This document shows positions 8,372 through 18,021 of a stretch of 64,000 nt of DNA, in pieces; position 1 is the first letter of the stretch; each line of letters begins with the position of its first letter. Under the pieces are notes generated by a model, which saw only the letters and a list, made by a program, of their open reading frames with translations, was not told the origin of the DNA and did not search any database. A program made the translations under genes and the position numbers. This DNA is from Clostridium sp. (GTDB taxonomy: Bacteria; Bacillota; Clostridia; Lachnospirales; Lachnospiraceae): assembly GCA_018377235.1 (NCBI GenBank), contig JAGZZT010000001.1:124001-188000 (forward strand), given 5' to 3'.

Positions 8372-9604
8372 TTGTTAAGTTTGCTTGCGGCAATTCTGGT
8401 ATTTGGACTAATTATTCTATTCCATGAATTTGGCCATTTTCTGTTTGCAAAACTGGGGGGAATCTGTGTTCTGGAATTTTCCCTTGGAATGGGGCCAAGA
8501 CTGCTGAGCTTTAAGAGAGGAGATACCAGATATTCGCTGAAGCTGCTGCCTTTTGGAGGCTCCTGCATGATGCTGGGAGAGGATGATGACCCAGAGGATT
8601 TTGAGGAAAAGGCTGGAAAGGATATCCGAAAAAAGAGCGAACTTCTTCTGAAGGAAGAGAACGAAGTGCAGGAAACTCTTTTTTCAGAGGCTGGGATAGA
8701 TCCGGAAAAGAGCATGAAGGAAGAGGAAGGTGGCATACAGGCGTCCAGGAGCAAAGGACTTCCTGTCAGGTACGCACCGGACGGTACGCCTGTAAATGGT
8801 CTGGCTTTTCACGAGGCATCTGTGTTTGCGCGTTTTCTTACGATTGCAGCCGGACCTGTATTTAACTTTATTCTGGCTCTTGTCTGCGGAATTGCCGTGG
8901 TAGCTTATGCGGGATGCCAGCCTCCTGAGATCATAAAGGTTCAGGAAGGTTCGCCTGCAGCTGAAGCTGGCCTTCAGGCAGGTGATGTGATCACCAGAAT
9001 CAATGGAAAAAGGATACATCTCTATCAGGAGGTGGCCATGCAGAACACATTCCATCCAGGTGAAATCGTGCATATGGAATACAGGAGAGGTGAGGAAATA
9101 CACAAAACCGTAGTAACACCGGCCTATTCGGAGGAAGCAGGAGGCTACCTGATGGGGATTTCCGGCGGAATTCCCAGAGCGCCCAGATCTCTGGCTGAGA
9201 CGCTCCAGTACAGTGTTTATGAATTCCGGTATATGGTAGATCTGACCTTTCAGAGCCTGAAAATGCTTGTCACAGGCCAGGTATCCAGGAAGGATGTGGC
9301 GGGTCCGGTGGGAATTGTAGTTATGATCGACCAGACGGTGGAGGAGAGCAGCAGCTACGGAATTATGAGTGTGCTGATCAGTCTTGCCAATATGTGTCTT
9401 ATTTTAAGTGCCAATCTGGGTATCATGAATCTGCTTCCTATCCCTGCTCTGGATGGGGGGCGTCTTGTCTTTATCCTGATTGAGGCAGTCCGCGGAAAAC
9501 CAGTAGATCCGGAAAAGGAAGGCATGATCCATATGGCAGGTATGGCGGTTCTTATGGTGCTTATGGTTGTGATTTTATTTAATGATATTGCAAATTTGTT
9601 CTGA
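8372..9604 (+). CDS. rseP: Site-2 intramembrane metalloprotease (RseP/RasP)
   Basis: This 410-residue membrane zinc protease cleaves membrane-anchored proteins such as anti-sigma factors and signal-peptide remnants within the membrane. The first helix carries HEFGH (His18, Glu19, His22), a PDZ domain lies near residues 190-265 (VQEGSPAAEAGLQAGDVI), and the C-terminal NLLPIPALDGG supplies the last metal ligand. It starts with TTG, supported by AGGTGG upstream. A charged insertion of roughly 60 residues (about 70-130, Glu/Lys rich) separates the first helix from the rest, longer than in the Bacillus subtilis protein. Its neighbours dxr and ispG are a common arrangement in Firmicutes. Confidence 0.95.
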   Translation: MLSLLAAILVFGLIILFHEFGHFLFAKLGGICVLEFSLGMGPRLLSFKRGDTRYSLKLLPFGGSCMMLGEDDDPEDFEEKAGKDIRKKSELLLKEENEVQETLFSEAGIDPEKSMKEEEGGIQASRSKGLPVRYAPDGTPVNGLAFHEASVFARFLTIAAGPVFNFILALVCGIAVVAYAGCQPPEIIKVQEGSPAAEAGLQAGDVITRINGKRIHLYQEVAMQNTFHPGEIVHMEYRRGEEIHKTVVTPAYSEEAGGYLMGISGGIPRAPRSLAETLQYSVYEFRYMVDLTFQSLKMLVTGQVSRKDVAGPVGIVVMIDQTVEESSSYGIMSVLISLANMCLILSANLGIMNLLPIPALDGGRLVFILIEAVRGKPVDPEKEGMIHMAGMAVLMVLMVVILFNDIANLF

Positions 9605-9619
9605 TCGGAGGGATCTATT

Positions 9620-10696
9620 ATGACATACAGGACTTCAACGAAACCAGTTCAAATCGGAAGCCGTGTCATCGGAGGCGGAAATCCGGTTTTGATTCAGTCT
9701 ATGTGCAATACGAAGACAGAGGACAGCGCGTCCACTATTGCTCAGATTCTGGAGCTGGAACGGGCCGGCTGCGATATTATCCGGGTGGCTGTGCCGACTA
9801 TGGAGGCAGCTGAAAGCCTGAAAACCATAAAAAAAGCGATTCACATTCCGCTGGTGGCTGATATTCATTTTGACTATCGTCTGGCTATTGCAGCGATTGA
9901 GTGCGGAGCTGATAAGATAAGGATTAATCCTGGAAATATCGGCTCTGAGGAGAGAGTGCAGGCAGTTGTGGATAAGGCGAAAGAGTATGGTGTCCCTATC
10001 CGCGTAGGAGTCAACAGTGGTTCTTTGGAAAAGCATCTGATTGAGAAGTATGGCGGAGTAACGGCAGAGGGCATTGTGGAGAGCGCCCTTGACAAGGCTT
10101 CCCTCATCGAGCGCATGGGGTATGACAATCTGGTACTCAGCATTAAATCCTCCGACGTTCTGATGTGCGTAAAGGCTCATGAGCTGATCGCCAAAAAGAC
10201 GCCGTATCCGCTTCATGTGGGAATTACAGAAGCAGGAACTGTTCTTTCCGGAAATATTAAATCTGCTATTGGCCTGGGACTGATTTTAAACCAGGGAATC
10301 GGAGATACCATCCGTGTTTCCCTGACAGGAAATCCTGTGGAGGAAGTAAAATCTGCTAAACTTATTTTAAAGACTCTGGGGCTTCGTACAGGCGGTGTAG
10401 AAGTGGTTTCCTGTCCTACCTGTGGGCGGACGCAGATCGATCTGATCGGCCTTGCCAATCAGGTGGAGACCATGGTGCAGGAATATCCGCTGGATATTAA
10501 GGTGGCGGTTATGGGCTGCGTAGTCAATGGTCCAGGAGAAGCCAGAGAGGCGGATCTGGGTATTGCCGGAGGAATCGGAGAGGGGCTTCTTATCAAGAAA
10601 GGAGAAGTAATCCGTAAGGTTCCTGAGGGAGAACTGCTGGGCGCACTGAAGGCGGAGCTTGATCAAATGCTTAAAAATGCAGGTGAGAAGGAATGA
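9620..10696 (+). CDS. ispG: 4-hydroxy-3-methylbut-2-enyl diphosphate synthase
   Basis: This 358-residue iron-sulfur enzyme converts methylerythritol cyclodiphosphate to HMBPP in the MEP pathway. Signatures: IQSMCNTKTED at the N terminus, a TIM-barrel with LVADIHFDYRLA, and the C-terminal 4Fe-4S ligands in SCPTCGRTQ and GCVVNGPGEA. It is the short bacterial form without the insert seen in plants. Its stop overlaps the polC start as ATGA, giving translational coupling. Confidence 0.97.
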   Translation: MTYRTSTKPVQIGSRVIGGGNPVLIQSMCNTKTEDSASTIAQILELERAGCDIIRVAVPTMEAAESLKTIKKAIHIPLVADIHFDYRLAIAAIECGADKIRINPGNIGSEERVQAVVDKAKEYGVPIRVGVNSGSLEKHLIEKYGGVTAEGIVESALDKASLIERMGYDNLVLSIKSSDVLMCVKAHELIAKKTPYPLHVGITEAGTVLSGNIKSAIGLGLILNQGIGDTIRVSLTGNPVEEVKSAKLILKTLGLRTGGVEVVSCPTCGRTQIDLIGLANQVETMVQEYPLDIKVAVMGCVVNGPGEAREADLGIAGGIGEGLLIKKGEVIRKVPEGELLGALKAELDQMLKNAGEKE

Positions 10697-13600
10697 AACC
10701 TTTCTTAGACGTATTTCCTGATTTACATATCACAGACAATCTGCGAGAGCTTTTAGAACTGGTGGAGGTGGAACGTGTCACCGCCTCCAGGGACAGAAGC
10801 TCTATTCGCATTTATATTGTATGTCCCAGACTGATTCACAAACACAATATTTACGGGCTGGAAAAAGGAATTAAGGAGCAGCTGTTTCCAGGCAAAAGAA
10901 TTACCATTAAAATTCAGGAAAAGTATAAACTGTCCGGTCAGTACACACCAGAGAAGCTTCTGATGGTCTATAAGGACAGCATTTTGATGGAACTTAAAAA
11001 TTACAGTATCCTCCTGTACAACATGTTCCGCAAGGCGGAGTGCAGCTTTCCGAAACATGATGTGATGGAGATGATTCTGGAAGATACTATGATTGCCCGG
11101 GACAAAACGGCAGAGCTGAAGCGTATTCTGGAAAAGATCTTTACGGAGCGGTGCGGACTGCCTCTGGAGATCGACGAGGAGTACAGGATACCACAAAAAA
11201 AAACATTGGATCCGGCAATTATTCCTCATTTTTCTGGAAAAGAACAGGAAGGAACCGGCTCCTTCATAGGAAAAGTTCTGGCAGGAAATCAGACTGGGGA
11301 GGGCGGAAATTCTGATCCAGGATACAGCGCCTATCTCGATGCCATGGCGTCCTCTGGGGAGGCAGCGGAACTTTCTCAAATGGCCGGAGAAGACGTGCCC
11401 TTCTATGACTCGTCGGTTTATGCTTCCGCACCTAAGACAGAAAAGGAACCAGGACGGCTGAAAACGGCTGTTCCTGCGATGGACAGCGAAAAAGTTCAGA
11501 AAACAGGAAGGAAGGACTTCGGAAAAAAGGATTTCAAAAAGAGAGAGCCCGGGCGTTTTGGAGGATACCGCCGCTCAGAGGATCCGGACGTGCTTTACGG
11601 GCGGGACTTTGATGACGAGACGGTCGAAATCCACCAGATTGAGGGAGAGATCGGGGAAGTGACTGTCCGCGGAAAAATCCTGACCTGCGAAGTCCGGGAG
11701 CTGCGGAGCGGAAAGCAGCTGTTTATTTTTACCATCACTGATTTTACTGATACGATCGGAGTGAAAATTTTCGCCAAAGAGGAAGCTGCAGACGATTTGA
11801 AGGCAGCCACCGCTCCAGGACAATTTGTTCGCTTAAAAGGTGTGGCCACTATTGATCGTTTCGATGGAGAACTGACTCTGGGCTCTGTCGTGGGAATTAA
11901 GAAATGTGAGGATTTCACTGGAAAGCGGATGGACAACAGCCCTGTAAAGAGAGTGGAGCTTCACTGCCATACAAAGATGAGCGATATGGACGGTGTTTCC
12001 GAGGTGAAGGATATTATCAAGCGGGCGAAAAAATGGGGCATGGATGCTATTGCTGTGACGGATCATGGCTGTGTTCAGGCCTTTCCGGACGCTAATCATG
12101 CGGTGGAAAAGGGAGACGGATTCAAGGTTCTCTACGGGGTGGAAGGCTATCTGGTAGACGATATGAAGCAGCTGGCGGAGGATGAAAAGGGGCAGTCTCT
12201 GGATCATACCTGCGTTGTTTTTGATATCGAGACAACCGGCTTCAGTCCTATTAAAAATAAAATAATTGAAATTGGCGCAGTAAAAGTGGAAAATGGGAAA
12301 ATTACAGACAAATTTTCTACCTTTGTCAACCCAGAGGTTCCGATTCCCTTTGAGATTGAAAAGCTGACCAGCATCAGCGACAACATGGTTCTGAATGCTC
12401 CTACCATTGAGCAGGCGCTTCCTGAATTTCTGGAGTTCTGCAAAGACGCTGTTATGGTAGCCCACAACGCATCTTTTGATATGAGCTTTATGAAGCATAA
12501 CGCCATGCTGCTGGGAAAAAGCTTTGAACCTACGATTCTGGATACTGTTTCCATGGCACGGTTCCTGCTTCCTAACCTTCATCGTTTTAAGCTGGACACT
12601 GTGGCAAAGGAATTAAAAATTTCTCTGGAAAATCACCATCGGGCAGTGGATGATGCCGGAGCTACCGCAGAAATTTTCGTAAAATTCGTGGAAATGTTAA
12701 AAAAGAGAGGAATCGAAAATTTAGCACAGCTGAACGAGCACAGCCAGATGAGCGTAGAGACTATCCGGAAGATGCCGACCAACCACATCATTATTTTGGC
12801 TAAAAATGACATTGGCCGGATTAACCTGTACCGCCTTGTATCAGATTCCAACCTGATCTATTACGCAAAGAGACCGAGAATTCCAAAAAGCGAGATTATC
12901 AAGTACAGAGAAGGATTGATTATTGGTTCGGCCTGCGAGGCGGGCGAGCTCTATCAGGCGCTTTTAAGAGGTGTGCCGGAGGCAGAAATCAATAAAATCG
13001 CAGAATTTTATGATTATCTGGAGATCCAGCCTCTTGGAAATAACGGCTTTATGCTGAGGGATGAAAAGAGCACCGTGAAGTCGGAGGAGGATTTAAAGGA
13101 TCTTAACAGGAAAATTGTGGAGCTGGGAGAGCGGTTTAATAAGCCGGTCTGCGCTACCTGCGACGTTCATTTTCTGGATCCGGAGGACGAGGTTTACCGG
13201 AGGATTATCATGGCCGGAAAAGGCTTTAAGGACTGCGATGATCAGCCGCCGCTCTATCTGCGCACTACAGAGGAGATGCTCAGGGAGTTTGAGTATCTGG
13301 GAAGCGATAAGGCGGAGGAGGTAGTCATTACCAATACAAGACGGATTGCCGCCATGTGCGAGCGGATCGCCCCCGTCCGGCCGGACAAGTGCCCGCCAGT
13401 CATTCCAAATTCTGACGAAATGCTGAGAAATATCTGCTATAACAGAGCCCATGAGATGTATGGAGAAAATCTCCCGAAAATCGTAGTGGAACGTCTGGAG
13501 AGGGAGTTAAATTCCATCATTTCCAACGGATTTGCGGTTATGTACATCATCGCCCAGAAGCTGGTATGGAAATCCAACGAAGATGGCTATCTGGTAGGTT

Positions 13601-15291
13601 CCCGTGGTTCTGTCGGTTCCTCCTTTGTGGCTACTATGTCTGGAATTACGGAGGTAAATCCGTTAAGTCCCCATTATTACTGTACGGAGTGCCATTATTA
13701 TGATTTTGACTCGGAGGAGGTTAAAAAGTTCTCGGGTATGGCAGGCTGCGATATGCCGGATCGGCTGTGTCCTGTCTGCGGCAAGCCTCTTAAAAAGGAC
13801 GGCTTTGATATTCCCTTCGAGACTTTCCTGGGGTTTAAGGGCGATAAGGAACCTGATATTGACTTAAATTTCTCCGGAGAGTACCAGAGCCGGGCTCATG
13901 ACTATACAGAGGTGATTTTCGGTAAAGGACAGACCTTCCGGGCAGGGACGATCGGAACACTGGCAGATAAGACAGCCTTCGGATATGTAAAAAAGTATTA
14001 TGAGGAGAGAGGAGAGCGTAAGCGCGGCTGCGAGATCAACCGAATTGTCACAGGCTGTGTCGGTGTCAGGAGAACCACGGGGCAGCATCCAGGAGGCATT
14101 ATCGTGCTTCCCCATGGAGAGGAAATCTATTCCTTCACTCCGGTGCAGCATCCGGCAGATGATATGGGAACGAAGACCATTACCACCCATTTCGACTACC
14201 ACTCCATTGACCACAACCTGCTGAAGCTGGACATTCTGGGGCACGATGATCCGACCATGATCCGTATGCTGCAGGATTTAACAGGACTTGATCCGGTTAA
14301 GGATATCCCACTTGATTCCAAAGAGGTTATGAGCCTGTTTCAGAGTACAGAGGCGCTTGGAATTACTCCTGATGATATCGGCGGCTGTCCTCTGGGCGCT
14401 TTGGGAGTGCCGGAGTTTGGTACAGACTTTGCCATGCAGATGCTTCTGGATACCAAGCCCAAATATTTCTCGGATCTGGTCCGCATTGCCGGACTGGCTC
14501 ATGGTACAGACGTATGGCTGGGGAATGCCCAGACTCTGATTCAGGAGGGCAAGGCCACCATTCAGACCGCCATCTGTACCAGAGACGATATCATGGTTTA
14601 CTTAATCGGCATGGGGCTGGAGGAAGGACTTTCTTTTACTATTATGGAGAGCGTCCGCAAGGGAAAGGGACTGAAGCCGGAGTGGGAGGAAGAGATGACG
14701 GCCCACGGGGTTCCGGACTGGTACATCTGGTCCTGCAAAAAGATTAAATACATGTTTCCTAAGGCTCATGCGGCTGCTTACGTCATGATGGCCTGGAGAA
14801 TCGCCTACTGTAAGGTGTTTTATCCTCTGGCTTACTACGCGGCTTTTTTCAGCATCCGTGCCAGCGGCTTTTCCTACGAGCTGATGTGTCAGGGAAGAGA
14901 AAAGCTGGAGCACCATTTGGCTGACTATAAAAAGAGAATGGACAGTCTATCCAAAAAAGAGCAGGACACGCTGCGTGATATGAGAATTGTCCAGGAAATG
15001 TATGCCAGAGGCTATGAATTTACGCCCATTGACATTTATAGAGCCAGCGCGAGAAATTTCCAGATCATAGACGGAAAGCTGATGCCTTCCCTGAGCAGTA
15101 TCGACGGGCTGGGAGAGAAAGCGGCGGATGGTATTGTGTTTGCCGCTGAAGACGGTCCTTTCCTGTCAAAAGAGGATTTTATCAATCGTTCTAAAGTAAC
15201 AAAAACGGTGGCGGATTTAATGGCAGATTTGGGGCTGCTGCGGGGACTTCCAGAAAGCAACCAGCTTTCTCTGTTTGATTTGGCACTGTAA
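10693..15291 (+). CDS. polC: DNA polymerase III alpha subunit, PolC type
   Basis: This 1532-residue replicative polymerase is of the Gram-positive type with built-in proofreading. Domains in order: an N-terminal region (about 1-310), an OB fold near 316-410, a PHP domain starting VELHCHTKMSDMDGV that is interrupted by a DnaQ-like exonuclease (VVFDIETTGFSP; catalytic DxE), the polymerase palm (GSRGSVGSSFVATM, and PDIDLNFSGEYQ), and a Cys4 zinc site (CTEC and CPVCGKP). Length exceeds the Bacillus subtilis protein by roughly 100 residues, mainly in the low-complexity stretch before the OB fold. It is translationally coupled to ispG. No terminator is evident before patB. Confidence 0.98.
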   Translation: MKPFLDVFPDLHITDNLRELLELVEVERVTASRDRSSIRIYIVCPRLIHKHNIYGLEKGIKEQLFPGKRITIKIQEKYKLSGQYTPEKLLMVYKDSILMELKNYSILLYNMFRKAECSFPKHDVMEMILEDTMIARDKTAELKRILEKIFTERCGLPLEIDEEYRIPQKKTLDPAIIPHFSGKEQEGTGSFIGKVLAGNQTGEGGNSDPGYSAYLDAMASSGEAAELSQMAGEDVPFYDSSVYASAPKTEKEPGRLKTAVPAMDSEKVQKTGRKDFGKKDFKKREPGRFGGYRRSEDPDVLYGRDFDDETVEIHQIEGEIGEVTVRGKILTCEVRELRSGKQLFIFTITDFTDTIGVKIFAKEEAADDLKAATAPGQFVRLKGVATIDRFDGELTLGSVVGIKKCEDFTGKRMDNSPVKRVELHCHTKMSDMDGVSEVKDIIKRAKKWGMDAIAVTDHGCVQAFPDANHAVEKGDGFKVLYGVEGYLVDDMKQLAEDEKGQSLDHTCVVFDIETTGFSPIKNKIIEIGAVKVENGKITDKFSTFVNPEVPIPFEIEKLTSISDNMVLNAPTIEQALPEFLEFCKDAVMVAHNASFDMSFMKHNAMLLGKSFEPTILDTVSMARFLLPNLHRFKLDTVAKELKISLENHHRAVDDAGATAEIFVKFVEMLKKRGIENLAQLNEHSQMSVETIRKMPTNHIIILAKNDIGRINLYRLVSDSNLIYYAKRPRIPKSEIIKYREGLIIGSACEAGELYQALLRGVPEAEINKIAEFYDYLEIQPLGNNGFMLRDEKSTVKSEEDLKDLNRKIVELGERFNKPVCATCDVHFLDPEDEVYRRIIMAGKGFKDCDDQPPLYLRTTEEMLREFEYLGSDKAEEVVITNTRRIAAMCERIAPVRPDKCPPVIPNSDEMLRNICYNRAHEMYGENLPKIVVERLERELNSIISNGFAVMYIIAQKLVWKSNEDGYLVGSRGSVGSSFVATMSGITEVNPLSPHYYCTECHYYDFDSEEVKKFSGMAGCDMPDRLCPVCGKPLKKDGFDIPFETFLGFKGDKEPDIDLNFSGEYQSRAHDYTEVIFGKGQTFRAGTIGTLADKTAFGYVKKYYEERGERKRGCEINRIVTGCVGVRRTTGQHPGGIIVLPHGEEIYSFTPVQHPADDMGTKTITTHFDYHSIDHNLLKLDILGHDDPTMIRMLQDLTGLDPVKDIPLDSKEVMSLFQSTEALGITPDDIGGCPLGALGVPEFGTDFAMQMLLDTKPKYFSDLVRIAGLAHGTDVWLGNAQTLIQEGKATIQTAICTRDDIMVYLIGMGLEEGLSFTIMESVRKGKGLKPEWEEEMTAHGVPDWYIWSCKKIKYMFPKAHAAAYVMMAWRIAYCKVFYPLAYYAAFFSIRASGFSYELMCQGREKLEHHLADYKKRMDSLSKKEQDTLRDMRIVQEMYARGYEFTPIDIYRASARNFQIIDGKLMPSLSSIDGLGEKAADGIVFAAEDGPFLSKEDFINRSKVTKTVADLMADLGLLRGLPESNQLSLFDLAL

Positions 15292-15352
15292 AGCTGGCAT
15301 AAACAGAAATACGGAAGCGGACATAAAGGATGTATAAGAGAGAGGGAGCTAT

Positions 15353-16567
15353 ATGAAATACGATTTTGAGACAGTTTTGGATCGATATGACAAGGGATCT
15401 GTAAAATGGAATCTGATGAAAAAAATGAAGCCGGAGGTAGAGAGAGGAGTTGTTCCGTTCTCTATCGCGGACATGGAGTTTAAAAATCCGCCGGAGATTA
15501 TAGAGGCGTTAAAAGAGTATCTGGATACTGCGGTTCTGGGCTATCAGACAGCGGAGCCGTCCTGGTATGAAGCGGTTACCAGCTGGACGAAACGCAGATA
15601 TGGGTGGGAGACAAGGCCAGAGTGGTTTTATACTACGCCTGGGGTAGTGAACGCTCTGTATCATGGCGTTTTGGCCTTCACTGAGAAGGAGGACGGCGTA
15701 ATTATCATGCCTCCGGTTTACCATCCTTTTTATCGGGCAGTGGAAACAAATGGAAGAAAAGTTGTCAGATGCCCGCTGAAGGAGGGAAGAGAACTTTCCT
15801 ATACCATCGATTTTGACAGGCTGGATACTCTGGCTGCTGATCCTAAAAATACGCTTCTTATTCTCTGTAATCCTCACAATCCTATAGGGCGCGTCTGGAG
15901 CAGAGAGGAGCTTTTAAAAATCAGCCAGATTTGCCTGCGTCATCACGTGTTTGTAATTTCTGATGAAATTCACTGTGACTTAATTATGCCAGGCCATGTA
16001 TTTACCTCTTTTGCCTCTCTGTCAGAAGAAAATGCCGCTAACACCATGACCTGTATCGCCCCCAGCAAAACCTTCAATCTGGCTGGCCTGGAGGCCTCCT
16101 GTGTAATCCTGCCGGATCGTGAGAGAAAGCGCCAGCTGAAAAATGAAATGGGGCGCGTCTCTTATGAGGGACGTGTGAATGTCCTGGGATACAAAGCGAT
16201 GGAAGCCGCATATACCAGATGCGATGAATGGCTGTCAGAGGCAATTCAGGTAATTTACAACAATCATCTGCTTTTAAAAAATTTCCTGAAAGAACACTGT
16301 CCTGAGGTCAAGGCTGCTCCCCTGGAAGGAACATACCTTCAGTGGATGGATCTCAGAGCTTTTGGCTGGACGCCGGAGGAGCAGGAGAAAATTATGGTAG
16401 AGTCAGACCTGTTCTTTGACGAGGGCAGCATGTTTGGCCATGAGGGAGACGGATTCGAGCGGATGAATCTGGCCTGCCCTCAATCCGTTATGATGGATGG
16501 ACTTTATCGTTTCAGCCAGGCGATAAAGGGCCAAAAGCGGGGATGTATCAATGCTCACATCAGATAA
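15353..16567 (+). CDS. PatB/MalY-type PLP-dependent aminotransferase/C-S lyase
   Basis: This 404-residue fold-type I PLP enzyme resembles cystathionine beta-lyase PatB and MalY. It shows PFSIADMEFKNPPEI at the N terminus, CNPHNPIGRVWS, SDEIHCDLI, and the PLP-binding lysine in APSKTFNLAGLEAS. It probably removes the sulfur moiety from cystathionine or cysteine conjugates; MalY homologues can also bind regulators, so a second role cannot be excluded. The end overlaps the following response-regulator gene by 17 bases, suggesting co-translation with the phosphorelay genes. Confidence 0.88.
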   Translation: MKYDFETVLDRYDKGSVKWNLMKKMKPEVERGVVPFSIADMEFKNPPEIIEALKEYLDTAVLGYQTAEPSWYEAVTSWTKRRYGWETRPEWFYTTPGVVNALYHGVLAFTEKEDGVIIMPPVYHPFYRAVETNGRKVVRCPLKEGRELSYTIDFDRLDTLAADPKNTLLILCNPHNPIGRVWSREELLKISQICLRHHVFVISDEIHCDLIMPGHVFTSFASLSEENAANTMTCIAPSKTFNLAGLEASCVILPDRERKRQLKNEMGRVSYEGRVNVLGYKAMEAAYTRCDEWLSEAIQVIYNNHLLLKNFLKEHCPEVKAAPLEGTYLQWMDLRAFGWTPEEQEKIMVESDLFFDEGSMFGHEGDGFERMNLACPQSVMMDGLYRFSQAIKGQKRGCINAHIR

Positions 16568-17642
16568 TGGTTCCTTAAATATGGCGGATACACTTCTTGT
16601 CGTAGATGATGTAGAATTAAACAGGGCTGTCCTGACTGAAATTTTTAAAGATTCCTATCGGATTGAGGAGGCAGAAAATGGCAGAATTGCTCTCGAAAAA
16701 CTGACAAACCACAGAGAGCGGTTCTGCGGCGTTCTGTTAGATGCGGTGATGCCGGAAATGGACGGTATCAGTCTTTTAAAAATCATGAGTGAGTTACATA
16801 TGAGCGCTGAGCTGCCTGTTTTTTTGATCACGTCTGAGACAAGTCCCGCTCTATGGAAGGAAGCATATTCTCTGGGTATTATGGACTTGATCCTTAAGCC
16901 GGTCATTCCCTACATCGTCAGACACAGGGTTGATTCGATTGTCAGACTGTTTCAGTCTAAAAGAAGCCTGGGCAGCCAGCTGGAGGCCCAAAAAGACGAA
17001 CTGATTCAAAAAACAGAAGAAATGTACCAGCTGAGTATAGACGCAGCAGAATCTCTGGCGAATATTATCGAATTTAAAAATGATGAGTCCAGCTCTCATA
17101 TCAGGAGGATCCATGAAATTACCATAGCTCTGCTGAAGGATACACGCCTGGGCAGCGGTCTTTCCCAGGGTGACATCAAACAGATTGGCCTGGCGGCTAT
17201 TATGCATGATGTGGGAAAAATCGCTATTCCTGATCGTATTTTAAATAAACCTGGCCGCTTTACGCCAGTTGAATTTGAGCTGATGAAAACGCATACTGTG
17301 GCAGGCGGGCAGCTTTTATCAAAAATCTGGCACAGAAAGGGAAACGATACCTATTATTATGCCCATGATATTGCACTCCATCACCATGAGCGTTGGGACG
17401 GCAGAGGATATCCTGATGGTCTGAGGGGAAGCCAGATTTCTGTCTGGTCCCAGGCAGTCTCTCTGGCAGACGTCTACGATGCACTGCTCAGCAAGCGGTG
17501 TTATAAGGACGCCTACAGCCGTGAAACGGCAGTGGAAATGATTTTGGGAGGAGAATGCGGAAGGTTTAATCCTGTATTAATCGATAGTTTTTTGGAGATT
17601 GAGAAGGGACTTCGCAGACTGTATCAGTCAGATACAGATTAG
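16551..17642 (+). CDS. Response regulator with HD-GYP output domain
   Basis: This 363-residue protein has an N-terminal receiver domain (VVDD near 17-20; phosphoacceptor Asp64 in LLDAVMPEMDG) and a short linker. The C-terminal HD-GYP domain has HD at His219-Asp220 (MHDVGKIAIPD), then HHERWDGRGYPDG around residue 286. HD-GYP proteins hydrolyse cyclic di-GMP, and all the usual motif residues seem present, so activity is likely. I kept the ATG at 16551 inside patB; a second ATG at 16581 lacks a ribosome site. Hpt and hybrid-kinase genes follow, which suggests that it is the final receiver of this relay. Confidence 0.88.
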   Translation: MLTSDNGSLNMADTLLVVDDVELNRAVLTEIFKDSYRIEEAENGRIALEKLTNHRERFCGVLLDAVMPEMDGISLLKIMSELHMSAELPVFLITSETSPALWKEAYSLGIMDLILKPVIPYIVRHRVDSIVRLFQSKRSLGSQLEAQKDELIQKTEEMYQLSIDAAESLANIIEFKNDESSSHIRRIHEITIALLKDTRLGSGLSQGDIKQIGLAAIMHDVGKIAIPDRILNKPGRFTPVEFELMKTHTVAGGQLLSKIWHRKGNDTYYYAHDIALHHHERWDGRGYPDGLRGSQISVWSQAVSLADVYDALLSKRCYKDAYSRETAVEMILGGECGRFNPVLIDSFLEIEKGLRRLYQSDTD

Positions 17643-17666
17643 CAAATAGAAAGAGGAGTATGAAAG

Positions 17667-18017
17667 ATGAACAAAGAAAGATACGACAGGCTGACAGAAG
17701 TCGGAATCCAGATCGAGGAGGCCCTGGAACGCTTTATGGACAGTGAAGCTATGTTTGAACGGTTTCTGGGAAAATTTCTGGAGGACGAGACCTATAACCA
17801 GCTGAAAGAGGCTCTTGAGAAGGGTGATATAGAGATGTCTATTATGAAATCTCATACTTTAAAAGGAGTAACGGGAAATCTTTCAATGAAAAATCTTTAT
17901 CAGCTTACAAGCAGACAGGTAGAGTTTTTAAGAGCAGGGAAGCTTGATGAGGCCAGAGAGCTGATGGCGGACATTGACAAGGCCTACGAAGAGACAGCCG
18001 AGGCCCTGAAGGAGTAA
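17667..18017 (+). CDS. Stand-alone Hpt phosphotransfer protein
   Basis: This 116-residue, all-helical, acidic protein carries the Hpt motif SHTLKGVTGNL, with His63 as the likely phosphorylated residue. Hpt proteins shuttle phosphate between a hybrid kinase receiver and a separate response regulator. Gene order fits that precisely: the HD-GYP regulator precedes it by 24 bases and the hybrid kinase follows by four. A clear GAGGAG stands before the ATG. Confidence 0.85.
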   Translation: MNKERYDRLTEVGIQIEEALERFMDSEAMFERFLGKFLEDETYNQLKEALEKGDIEMSIMKSHTLKGVTGNLSMKNLYQLTSRQVEFLRAGKLDEARELMADIDKAYEETAEALKE

Positions 18018-18021
18018 ACAC

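Noticed and set aside
11833..12582. 249-residue minus-strand frame inside polC
   Set aside because: Opposite to the conserved PHP and exonuclease domains of PolC; no ribosome site or family similarity.
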